Position numbers and translations under genes: made by a program. Below the pieces are notes generated by a model. That model worked only from the letters and a program-made list of their open reading frames with translations. It did no database searches and had not been told where the DNA came from. Positions 1-5,478 of a stretch of 6,125 nt of DNA are shown here, piece after piece (positions within the stretch are counted from its first letter, which is position 1; every line of letters starts with the position of its first letter). The DNA is from Collinsella sp. (GTDB lineage: Bacteria > Actinomycetota > Coriobacteriia > Coriobacteriales > Coriobacteriaceae). The DNA is taken from assembly GCA_022728415.1 (NCBI GenBank), contig JAIJJM010000140.1, positions 1 through 6,125 of the forward strand, in the 5' to 3' direction.

Positions 1-46
1 TCCCCTGGGCGAAATGCGCCTGGTAAGCAGAGTTTTTGAAATGTAA
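1..46 (+). CDS. tnpA: IS26 transposase, C-terminal tail (partial)
   Basis: Reading from base 2 gives PLGEMRLVSRVFEM followed by TAA at 44-46, which is the C-terminus of the IS26 (IS6 family) DDE transposase. Base 1 is the last base of the preceding codon. The catalytic DDE residues and the helix-turn-helix lie upstream, outside the window. Nothing in this fragment suggests damage, so the gene may be intact beyond the left edge. Confidence 0.95.
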   Translation, partial: PLGEMRLVSRVFEM

Positions 47-84
47 GGCCTTTGAATAAGACAAAAGGCTGCCTCATCGCTAAC

Positions 85-98
85 TTTGCAACAGTGCC
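85..98 (-). repeat. IS26 right terminal inverted repeat
   Basis: TTTGCAACAGTGCC is the reverse complement of the 14-bp GGCACTGTTGCAAA found at 6027-6040 (left end of the second IS26) and at 4979-4992. It marks the exact boundary of IS26. The TTGCAA inside it is known to act as an outward -35 element, but I see no fitting -10 about 17 bases into the tnpA side. Confidence 0.97.
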
Positions 99-2622
99 AG
101 CCACTACGCTGACCCGGTTGATTTCAGAGGTAAGGGAAAAGGCGACGTTGCGCCTGTGGAACAAACTGGCACTGATACCGTCAGCCGAACAGCGTTCACA
201 GCTGGAGATGCTGCTGGGGCCAACTGATTGCAGCCGCCTGTCTTTACTGGAATCACTGAAAAAGGGCCCTGTGACCATCAGTGGTCCGGCGTTTAATGAA
301 GCAATTGAACGCTGGAAAACTCTGAACGATTTTGGCCTGCATGCTGAAAACCTGAGTACACTCCCGGCTGTGCGCCTGAAAAATCTCGCACGTTATGCTG
401 GTATGACTTCGGTGTTCAATATTGCCAGGATGTCACCGCAGAAAAGGATGGCGGTTCTGGTTGCCTTTGTCCTTGCATGGGAAACGCTGGCGCTGGATGA
501 TGCATTGGACGTTCTGGACGCCATGCTGGCCGTTATCATCCGTGACGCCAGAAAGATTGGGCAGAAAAAACGGCTCCGCTCGCTGAAGGATCTGGATAAA
601 TCTGCATTGGCGCTCGCCAGCGCATGTTCGTACCTGCTGAAAGAAGAAACACCGGACGAATCGATTCGTGCTGAGGTGTTCAGCTACATCCCAAGGCAAA
701 AGCTGGCTGAAATCATCACGCTTGTCCGTGAAATTGCCCGGCCCTCAGACGATAATTTTCATGAAGAAATGGTGGAGCAGTACGGGCGCGTTCGTCGTTT
801 CCTGCCCCATCTGCTGAATACCGTTAAATTTTCATCCGCACCTGCCGGGGTTACCACTCTGAATGCCTGTGACTACCTCAGCCGGGAGTTCAGCTCACGG
901 CGGCAGTTTTTTGACGACGCACCAACGGAAATTATCAGTCGGTCATGGAAACGGCTGGTGATTAACAAGGAAAAACATATCACCCGCAGGGGATACACGC
1001 TCTGCTTTCTCAGTAAACTGCAGGATAGTCTGAGGCGGAGGGATGTCTACGTTACCGGCAGTAACCGGTGGGGAGATCCTCGTGCAAGATTACTACAGGG
1101 TGCTGACTGGCAGGCAAACCGGATTAAGGTTTATCGTTCTTTGGGGCACCCGACAGACCCGCAGGAAGCAATAAAATCTCTGGGTCATCAGCTTGATAGT
1201 CGTTACAGACAGGTTGCTGCACGTCTTTGCGAAAATGAGGCTGTCGAACTCGATGTTTCTGGCCCGAAGCCCCGGTTGACAATTTCTCCCCTCGCCAGTC
1301 TTGATGAGCCGGACAGTCTGAAACGACTGAGCAAAATGATCAGTGATCTACTCCCTCCGGTGGATTTAACGGAGTTGCTGCTCGAAATTAACGCCCATAC
1401 CGGATTTGCTGATGAGTTTTTCCATGCTAGTGAAGCCAGTGCCAGAGTTGATGATCTGCCCGTCAGCATCAGCGCCGTGCTGATGGCTGAAGCCTGCAAT
1501 ATCGGTCTGGAACCACTGATCAGATCAAATGTTCCTGCACTGACCCGACACCGGCTGAACTGGACAAAAGCGAACTATCTGCGGGCTGAAACTATCACCA
1601 GCGCTAATGCCAGACTGGTTGATTTTCAGGCAACGCTGCCACTGGCACAGATATGGGGTGGAGGAGAAGTGGCATCTGCAGATGGAATGCGCTTTGTTAC
1701 GCCAGTCAGAACAATCAATGCCGGACCGAACCGCAAATACTTTGGTAATAACAGAGGGATCACCTGGTACAACTTTGTGTCCGATCAGTATTCCGGCTTT
1801 CATGGCATCGTTATACCGGGGACGCTGAGGGACTCTATCTTTGTGCTGGAAGGTCTTCTGGAACAGGAGACCGGGCTGAATCCAACCGAAATTATGACCG
1901 ATACAGCAGGTGCCAGCGAACTTGTCTTTGGCCTTTTCTGGCTGCTGGGATACCAGTTTTCTCCACGCCTGGCTGATGCCGGTGCTTCGGTTTTCTGGCG
2001 AATGGACCATGATGCCGACTATGGCGTGCTGAATGATATTGCCAGAGGGCAATCAGATCCCCGAAAAATAGTCCTTCAGTGGGACGAAATGATCCGGACC
2101 GCTGGCTCCCTGAAGCTGGGCAAAGTACAGGTTTCAGTGCTGGTCCGTTCATTGCTGAAAAGTGAACGTCCTTCCGGACTGACTCAGGCAATCATTGAAG
2201 TGGGGCGCATCAACAAAACGCTGTATCTGCTTAATTATATTGATGATGAAGATTACCGCCGGCGCATTCTGACCCAGCTTAATCGGGGAGAAAGTCGCCA
2301 TGCCGTTGCCAGAGCCATCTGTCACGGTCAAAAAGGTGAGATAAGAAAACGATATACCGACGGTCAGGAAGATCAACTGGGCACACTGGGGCTGGTCACT
2401 AACGCCGTCGTGTTATGGAACACTATTTATATGCAGGCAGCCCTGGATCATCTCCGGGCGCAGGGTGAAACACTGAATGATGAAGATATCGCACGCCTCT
2501 CCCCGCTTTGCCACGGACATATCAATATGCTCGGCCATTATTCCTTCACGCTGGCAGAACTGGTGACCAAAGGACATCTGAGACCATTAAAAGAGGCGTC
2601 AGAGGCAGAAAACGTTGCTTAA
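99..2622 (+). pseudogene. tnpA: Tn3-family transposase TnpA, 5'-truncated by IS26
   Basis: The 840 codons from GCC at 100 match the C-terminal five-sixths of the Tn3/Tn2 transposase. The complete protein is 1001 residues, so the first 160 are missing, including the N-terminal part that binds the terminal repeats. It catalyses cointegrate-forming transposition through a DDE RNase-H-like core. The core residues are visible: Asp in SADGMRF (codon 1681-1683), Asp in IMTDTAGAS (1900-1902) and Glu in LNRGESRHA (2290-2292). These would be residues 689, 762 and 892 of a 1001-residue protein. The frame stays open back to base 40 through IS26 sequence, with a TTG at 52, but those codons are IS26 tail and no good ribosome site precedes them. 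The stop codon lies inside the terminal repeat, as is normal for Tn3. I expect no functional transposase. Confidence 0.93.
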
Positions 2623-2655
2623 CGTGAGTTTTCGTTCCACTGAGCGTCAGACCCC
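2618..2655 (-). repeat. Tn3 38-bp terminal inverted repeat
   Basis: Read on the minus strand it starts GGGGTCTGACGCTCAGTGG and ends in CTTAAG-like sequence overlapping the tnpA stop. This is the 38-bp repeat of Tn1/Tn2/Tn3, bound by TnpA at transposition. The same bases occur in bla-derived cloning vectors, but here the sequence departs from vector DNA right after GACCCC, so it marks a real transposon end. The next five bases, TAAAA (2656-2660), would be the target duplication. Its partner is not in the window. Confidence 0.95.
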
Positions 2656-2661
2656 TAAAAT

Positions 2662-3354
2662 CCTGATGCTGATGTAGTCCCGTTTTATCGTCATCACGAA
2701 GCTTTCTGCTATGCCATTGCTTTCCGGGCTTCGCACTGCTGTCGTACAAGGCTCCAGTCCCAGCAACCGGGCGAACGCCGGCACTGTTGGCAACTGCCTT
2801 CCGAAGCGTTTTTCCACCGCACCCAGCATGACATCCTGCACCGTTTCTTTGTCATAGCCTCCGGTGCTCGCTGCCCAGTCAATGATCTCCCTGTCGCAGC
2901 AGTCCTGCGCGAAGGTCACCCGCAGCTTTTCGCCATTATCACAGCGGAACTCAAAGCCATCTGAGCACCAGCGCCGGTTACTTTCCGCTACTGCTACGCG
3001 CCCCTTATGGGCCCGCTTACGGCAAGGATCAGCGGGTTTACGTTCAAGAAGCAGATTATGCGTTCTCATAATGCGATACACCCGCTTTGCATTAACCACA
3101 GGCAGGCCGTCCCGCTCCGACTCCCGTCGCAGCAGCGCCCACACACGGCGATAACCATACGTCGGCAGGTCAGCCACCGCCATGTTTATCCGGGACAATA
3201 CGGTGGTATCGTCAGAACGGGGCTGCCGTCTGCGATCCTGTCAGTCAGATGGCCGGTGAACCCGAATGCTCAACTGCGCACGCGACACGCCAAGACTTCT
3301 GCAAACGTCGCTTATTCGTCGTTCCCAGGCAACGAGGGCGCATGCGCAATCCAT
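2662..3354 (-). pseudogene. orfB: IS2-like OrfB transposase, broken three ways
   Basis: The frame opens at ATG 3354, overlapping the end of orfA as in IS2, and reads [13 protein letters not shown], then VSRAQLS. TGA follows at 3243-3241, where IS2 has Trp. The same frame resumes as [24 protein letters not shown] (first catalytic Asp) and [11 protein letters not shown] (catalytic Glu), ending after KRDYISI. Between QLPTVPA and FARLLGLEP about 18 residues are missing in frame compared with IS2. That stretch normally holds the TDNGS motif with the second catalytic Asp. The 3' end is cut next to the Tn3 repeat. The gene therefore has a nonsense codon, lacks one of three catalytic acids and has no C-terminus. 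It cannot make an active transposase. Confidence 0.85.
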
Positions 3355-3707
3355 TTTTTTGCCCGGCCGAACTCCACGGCCTCTTTGAGTATCTCGGCTT
3401 CCATCGTCTTTTTGCCCAGAAGGCGCTGGAGTTCGCGAATTTGCTTATTGGCGGCAGCGAGTTCGGAGGCCGGCACCACTTCCTCGCCCGATGCAACAGC
3501 CGTCAGTGAACCGTCTTAATATTGCTTGCGCCATTTGAATATCTGGTTTGCATTGATGCCATGCAGGCGCGCGACATGAGACACGGTCATACCGGGCTCC
3601 ATAGTCTGCTGAATAATGGCAATTTTTTCCTGCGGTGTACGACGCCGACGCCGCTCAGGTCCTGATAACACTTCAACCATCTTATCGTTCTGACTGGTAT
3701 TAAACAT
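3312..3707 (-). pseudogene. orfA: IS2-like OrfA (helix-turn-helix protein) with premature stop
   Basis: Translation gives [19 protein letters not shown], then a helix-turn-helix like that of IS2 OrfA ([20 protein letters not shown]). TAA at 3518-3516 is codon 64, just after RKQY, where IS2 has Gln. The frame then continues without further stops through a leucine-rich segment ([19 protein letters not shown]) and ends [15 protein letters not shown] at TAA 3314-3312, matching the IS2 OrfA tail. A single CAA-to-TAA change explains the break. IS2 OrfA binds the IS end and represses its promoter, and fused to OrfB by frameshifting it forms the transposase. A 63-residue DNA-binding fragment could still be made. 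Start choice: ATG 3707 gives the longest frame, but ATG 3680 ([11 protein letters not shown]) aligns with the IS2 start and leaves room for a promoter. Confidence 0.85.
3354..3360 (-). promoter_or_regulatory. A7 slippery run for programmed -1 frameshift orfA/orfB
   Basis: On the minus strand the run reads GGGC AAAAAAA TGG. It lies at the orfA/orfB overlap, where IS2 uses an A6G heptamer to make the OrfAB fusion transposase. The last A of the run also begins the orfB ATG. With the upstream orfA stop, ribosomes starting at orfA no longer reach it, so the site should be silent here. Confidence 0.7.
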
Positions 3708-3714
3708 AGTTCCA

Positions 3715-3743
3715 AGACTACCTCTTATTTTAAGAGAGTCGAA
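3715..3743 (-). promoter_or_regulatory. candidate orfA promoter of the IS2-like element
   Basis: On the minus strand TTCGAC (3743-3738) and TAGTCT (3720-3715) are 17 bases apart. Between them sits a short palindrome, CTCTTA AAA TAAGAG (3736-3722), in the same place as a similar palindrome in the IS2 left end. Both boxes match consensus only partly. Transcription would start around 3708, which favours ATG 3680 over 3707 as the orfA start. The OrfA fragment might bind here. Confidence 0.35.
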
Positions 3744-3759
3744 GTGTCTGGTGATCTAT

Positions 3760-3771
3760 GGGGCCAGTCTA
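3760..3771 (-). repeat. left terminal repeat tip of the IS2-like element
   Basis: Read on the minus strand, TAGACTGGCCCC equals the tip of the IS2 left inverted repeat. Further in, CCAGACA (3751-3745) also matches the IS2 pattern. This fixes the IS boundary at 3771. The opposite terminal repeat is lost at the Tn3 junction. Confidence 0.85.
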
Positions 3772-3777
3772 GCCCTC
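3766..3777 (+). repeat. 12-bp direct repeat, copy 1
   Basis: AGTCTAGCCCTC occurs here and again at 4044-4055, 278 bp downstream and just before the qnrS1 ribosome site. In this copy the first six bases are the IS2-like terminus and the last six are flanking DNA. Confidence 0.9.
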
Positions 3778-3836
3778 TTCCAAGTGTAGGGAGATATAGT
3801 CAAAGTTTGCTTCTCCGCCGATGAGTCCGCCCTGCG

Positions 3837-3855
3837 TCGGATAGTCCGATTTTTT
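3837..3855 (+). terminator. weak intrinsic-terminator-like stem
   Basis: TCGGA (3837-3841) and TCCGA (3845-3849) pair around a 3-base loop and are followed by six T (3850-3855). The stem is only five pairs, so this is at best a weak terminator. A competing short pairing (TCCG upstream with CGGA) is also possible. If transcripts enter from the IS2-like side, it could reduce read-through into qnrS1. Confidence 0.35.
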
Positions 3856-3911
3856 ACCGGCGAAGCACGGCTCTCCTAACCCTATCTAAAGCGAATAACT
3901 TTTTTCAACAG

Positions 3912-3952
3912 GGCCGCGTGCCAATGCAAGAGCGATAGGCGCTCTACGCGCC
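3912..3952 (+). other. compound stem-loop in the qnrS1 leader
   Basis: An outer stem forms between GGcCGCGT (3912-3919, one bulged C) and ACGCGCC (3946-3952). Within it GAGCG (3930-3934) pairs with CGCTC (3940-3944) around a 5-base loop. An alternative stem, GGCGC (3938-3942) with GCGCC (3948-3952), excludes both. The pairing was found by eye. Whether it acts as RNA structure, as a protein site or not at all is unknown. Confidence 0.45.
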
Positions 3953-3980
3953 AATTTGACCACTTAAAACAGGTAAATTG
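3952..3980 (+). repeat. bulged inverted repeat in the qnrS1 leader
   Basis: CAATTTGACC (3952-3961) pairs with GGTAAATTG (3972-3980), nine pairs with one bulged G, around a 10-base AT-rich loop. It shares base 3952 with the stem-loop before it. It could be an operator-like site or part of a folded leader. I cannot assign a binding protein. Confidence 0.4.
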
Positions 3981-4011
3981 AGGGGTTGTAATGTGTTGAT
4001 GTAACAGGCTT

Positions 4012-4040
4012 TTATTTTAATGTCTTGGCATATGTATAAT
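4012..4040 (+). promoter_or_regulatory. candidate qnrS1 promoter
   Basis: A perfect -10 box TATAAT lies at 4035-4040, preceded directly by TG (4033-4034), close to an extended -10. The hexamer 17 bases upstream, TTATTT (4012-4017), is a poor -35. Transcription would start near 4047, inside the second copy of the 12-bp repeat, leaving a leader of under 30 bases. If this is the main promoter, the hairpins at 3912-3980 lie upstream of the start and would act as DNA rather than RNA. Confidence 0.45.
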
Positions 4041-4043
4041 GGT

Positions 4044-4055
4044 AGTCTAGCCCTC
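4044..4055 (+). repeat. 12-bp direct repeat, copy 2
   Basis: AGTCTAGCCCTC is identical to 3766-3777. This copy lies between the candidate -10 box and the qnrS1 ribosome site. Here AGTCTA is not part of a recognisable IS end. Confidence 0.9.
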
Positions 4056-4063
4056 CTTTCAAC

Positions 4064-4069
4064 AAGGAG
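4064..4069 (+). promoter_or_regulatory. qnrS1 ribosome binding site
   Basis: AAGGAG ends five bases before the ATG at 4075. This is a strong, well-spaced Shine-Dalgarno sequence and it fixes the start codon. Confidence 0.85.
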
Positions 4070-4074
4070 TACTC

Positions 4075-4731
4075 ATGGAAACCTACAATCATACATATCG
4101 GCACCACAACTTTTCACATAAAGACTTAAGTGATCTCACCTTCACCGCTTGCACATTCATTCGCAGCGACTTTCGACGTGCTAACTTGCGTGATACGACA
4201 TTCGTCAACTGCAAGTTCATTGAACAGGGTGATATCGAAGGCTGCCACTTTGATGTCGCAGATCTTCGTGATGCAAGTTTCCAACAATGCCAACTTGCGA
4301 TGGCAAACTTCAGTAATGCCAATTGCTACGGTATAGAGTTCCGTGCGTGTGATTTAAAAGGTGCCAACTTTTCCCGAACAAACTTTGCCCATCAAGTGAG
4401 TAATCGTATGTACTTTTGCTCAGCATTTATTTCTGGATGTAATCTTTCCTATGCCAATATGGAGAGGGTTTGTTTAGAAAAATGTGAGTTGTTTGAAAAT
4501 CGCTGGATAGGAACGAACCTAGCGGGTGCATCACTGAAAGAGTCAGACTTAAGTCGAGGTGTTTTTTCCGAAGATGTCTGGGGGCAATTTAGCCTACAGG
4601 GTGCCAATTTATGCCACGCCGAACTCGACGGTTTAGATCCCCGCAAAGTCGATACATCAGGTATCAAAATTGCAGCCTGGCAGCAAGAACTGATTCTCGA
4701 AGCACTGGGTATTGTTGTTTATCCTGACTAA
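4075..4731 (+). CDS. qnrS1: QnrS1 pentapeptide-repeat quinolone resistance protein
   Basis: This is a complete 218-residue protein, METYNHTYRHH to GIVVYPD, and I recognise it as QnrS1. Single-residue alleles cannot be ruled out by eye. Qnr proteins are cytoplasmic dimers that bind DNA gyrase and topoisomerase IV, protect them from fluoroquinolones and give low-level resistance. The repeated A(D/N)LxX pattern of the right-handed beta-helix is plain throughout: RANLRDT (39-45), ADLRDAS (62-68), KGANFSR (94-100), TNLAGAS (147-153), GANLCHA (176-182). A Gly-containing break after KFIEQGDIEG (47-56) marks the usual hinge between the two helix parts. The C-terminal segment, about 200-218 (AAWQQELILEALGIV), is the dimerisation helix. 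A strong ribosome site and a TATAAT box precede it. No stop, frameshift or truncation is visible, and it is the only intact gene here. Its AT-leaning flanks differ from the surrounding transposon DNA, which fits transfer from an aquatic, Vibrio-like source. Confidence 0.97.
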   Translation: METYNHTYRHHNFSHKDLSDLTFTACTFIRSDFRRANLRDTTFVNCKFIEQGDIEGCHFDVADLRDASFQQCQLAMANFSNANCYGIEFRACDLKGANFSRTNFAHQVSNRMYFCSAFISGCNLSYANMERVCLEKCELFENRWIGTNLAGASLKESDLSRGVFSEDVWGQFSLQGANLCHAELDGLDPRKVDTSGIKIAAWQQELILEALGIVVYPD

Positions 4732-4815
4732 TTGCTTTGATGTGTGATTTTAAACGCTCAAATTTATAAAACGAATAATATTGTCAACCTTGCAATAATA
4801 GACATAGGGACAACC

Positions 4816-4978
4816 ATGTATAAATTTTTACCCTCAGGCGTCTTCACAATAGAGCCATATAGCAGTGGGTCACTTAGTGGGCTTAATTTTTCCATTAAAG
4901 ATAATATTAATATTGCTCAGTATAAAACATCATATGGTAGCCCATCTTGGCAAGTAAACATAAGGCTGCCATTTATAA
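4816..4978 (+). pseudogene. N-terminal remnant of an amidase-signature-family enzyme
   Basis: From ATG 4816, with GGGA at 4807-4810 as a modest ribosome site, 54 codons read MYKFLPSGVFTIEPYSSGSL, then SGLNFSIKDNINIAQYKT and SYGSPSWQ. The pattern L.GL.F..KD.I...-Y-T..G.P.W is the N-terminal signature of amidase-signature (AS) hydrolases. The Lys of SIKD, residue 28, would be the catalytic Lys of the Ser-cisSer-Lys triad. The two Ser lie further on and are lost, because the frame runs into the IS26-like end at 4979. The frame stays open to 5151, but those later codons belong to the resolvase segment read on the wrong strand. AS enzymes are usually 400-600 residues, so about nine-tenths is missing. 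It probably travelled with qnrS1 from the source genome. Substrate unknown. Confidence 0.6.
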
Positions 4979-5008
4979 GGCACTGTTGCAAAAATGTGGA
5001 GGTGATAG
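4979..5008 (+). repeat. IS6-family (IS26-like) left end, divergent after 14 bp
   Basis: GGCACTGTTGCAAA at 4979-4992 is identical to the IS26 terminal repeat. Over 30 bases this end matches the true IS26 left end at 6027-6056 at 24 positions, including GGTGATA, but it then departs. No IS26 transposase follows. It is therefore not an IS26 copy and looks like the end of a related element. The resolvase remnant follows, pointing toward this end. Confidence 0.7.
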
Positions 5009-5036
5009 GGGTACTACGCCGGAACCCCAGATTTTT
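5008..5036 (+). terminator. candidate intrinsic terminator after the qnrS1 segment
   Basis: GGGGT (5008-5012) pairs with ACCCC (5024-5028) around an 11-base loop and is followed shortly by five T (5032-5036). The stem is short, but its G/C pairs and T-run suit termination of rightward transcripts from the qnrS1 side. On the other strand the T-run would precede the stem, so it would not end the resolvase transcript. Confidence 0.35.
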
Positions 5037-5049
5037 CCGTCCGTTCAAA

Positions 5050-5478
5050 TTATCCACGGTTGAGCAGCTTGATCCCGTCCGCCCGCAGTTGACCAACAGG
5101 GGAAATATGCCTGTACAAAGTTTGCCGGGTTATCCCAAGTTCCTGGCATAGCGTACTGACCTTTGTTTCTGATTGTCCCATTGATGCCATTGCCAGTCGC
5201 AGTTTGACTGGCGTCATTTTATAAGGTCGGCCGCCGTTCCGCCCACGGGCTCTTGCTGATGCCAGACCTGCAGTCGTTCTTTCAGCAATCAGTTCGCGCT
5301 CAAACTCCGCCAGTGCGGCAAAGATACCGAAGACAAGCTTGCCAGCGGCCGTTGTTGTGTCGATAGTCGCCCCGTGACCGGTCAGCACTTTCAGACCGGT
5401 CCCCCTCGCGGTCAGGTCGTGCACTGTATTAATGAGATGACGAAGATCACGACCGAGGCGGTCCAGCTTCCATACGAC
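5050..5478 (-). pseudogene. tnpR: serine resolvase/recombinase, N-terminus missing
   Basis: The 142 residues begin at VVWKLDRLGRDL and run to IKLLNRG and TAA 5052-5050. VVWKLDRLGR is the conserved segment carrying the Asp and two Arg of the resolvase active site. AALAEFERELIAERT is the long dimer helix, and GRNGGRPYKMT leads into a C-terminal helix-turn-helix (VSTLCQELGITRQTLYRHI). The first 60 or so residues, with the nucleophilic Ser of the YARVS motif, are absent, because the ISKra4-family end lies immediately upstream. An ATG at 5487 reads in frame but belongs to the IS end. Intact enzymes of this type resolve cointegrates or invert DNA. This one cannot cut DNA. It is not the Tn3 resolvase: its closing YRHISPVGQLRADG resembles another plasmid recombinase group. 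Confidence 0.85.

Larger units (their letters stand above)
1..98 (+). mobile_element. IS26: IS26, right terminal 98 bp
   Basis: This stretch holds the last codons of the IS26 transposase, the short non-coding tail and the 14-bp terminal repeat TTTGCAACAGTGCC at 85-98. The sequence is the IS26 right end as I know it, base for base as far as I can recall. It stops exactly where Tn3 tnpA sequence starts at 99. The rest of the 820-bp element lies before the window. IS26 belongs to the IS6 family, and its copies commonly bound resistance regions in Enterobacterales plasmids. Confidence 0.96.
99..2655 (+). mobile_element. Tn3/Tn2-type transposon remnant (3' tnpA plus terminal repeat)
   Basis: The segment consists of the 3' part of the Tn3-type tnpA followed by the 38-bp Tn3 terminal repeat, which ends at 2655. 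The res site, tnpR and bla (TEM) parts that normally lie on the other side of tnpA are missing. IS26 has replaced them together with the first 160 codons of tnpA. Tn1, Tn2 and Tn3 share this transposase and terminal repeat, so I cannot assign the exact type from here. With one end and most of the transposon gone, it cannot transpose by itself. Confidence 0.93.
2656..3771 (-). mobile_element. IS2-subgroup (IS3 family) element remnant, right end missing
   Basis: On the minus strand it starts with the IS2-type tip TAGACTGGCCCC (3771-3760), followed by orfA, an A7 slippery run and orfB, the layout of IS2. Homology to IS2 OrfB ends after KRDYISI (near 2662), just before the Tn3 terminal repeat, so the last part of orfB and the right terminal repeat are gone. 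Both genes carry premature stops, and orfB also has an internal deletion. An IS2-like element next to qnrS1 has been described in several plasmids, and I recall the name ISEcl2. I cannot confirm that name here. The few bases 2656-2663 do not look like IS2 and may be filler or variation. Confidence 0.85.
3772..4074 (+). other. gene-free, hairpin-rich leader upstream of qnrS1
   Basis: I see no credible coding frame in these 303 bases on either strand. From left to right they hold a small stem with a T-run (3837-3855), a compound stem-loop (3912-3952), a bulged inverted repeat (3952-3980), a candidate -10 box (4035-4040), the second copy of a 12-bp repeat (4044-4055) and the qnrS1 ribosome site. 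There is no LexA box of the CTG-N10-CAG type, in line with reports that qnrS1, unlike qnrB, is not under SOS control. The DNA probably came along with qnrS1 from its source genome. Confidence 0.7.

Noticed and set aside
1525..2376. Several minus-strand frames of 75-175 codons
   Set aside because: All are antisense to Tn3 tnpA, a well-known gene, and none has a ribosome site or family motif.
2617..2655. Match to the bla/ori junction of common cloning vectors, suggesting contamination
   Set aside because: These bases are the natural Tn3 38-bp repeat that the vectors inherited. The vector continues differently right after GACCCC, while here an IS2-like gene follows.
3245..3496. An 83-codon minus-strand frame between the two IS2-like genes
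   Set aside because: It is out of frame with the orfA continuation, which matches IS2 OrfA through to its natural end. It is a shadow created by the premature stop.
3007..3519. A 170-codon rightward frame
   Set aside because: It lies opposite the IS2-like orfA/orfB, which have clear family motifs. Its own translation has no recognisable pattern.
3772..4074. A LexA/SOS box or riboswitch for qnrS1
   Set aside because: No CTG-N10-CAG palindrome is present and no known riboswitch core can be recognised. Only unassigned hairpins are reported.
3772..4074. Integron attC site or CRISPR array in the hairpin-rich leader
   Set aside because: There are no core-site pairs of the attC type, no integrase, and no regularly spaced repeats. 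The only direct repeat is the single 12-bp pair.
4744..5151. A 135-codon rightward frame taken as one gene
   Set aside because: It crosses the IS26-like end at 4979 and then reads the resolvase gene on the wrong strand. Only the part 4816-4978 shows family-like sequence, with its own ATG and ribosome site.
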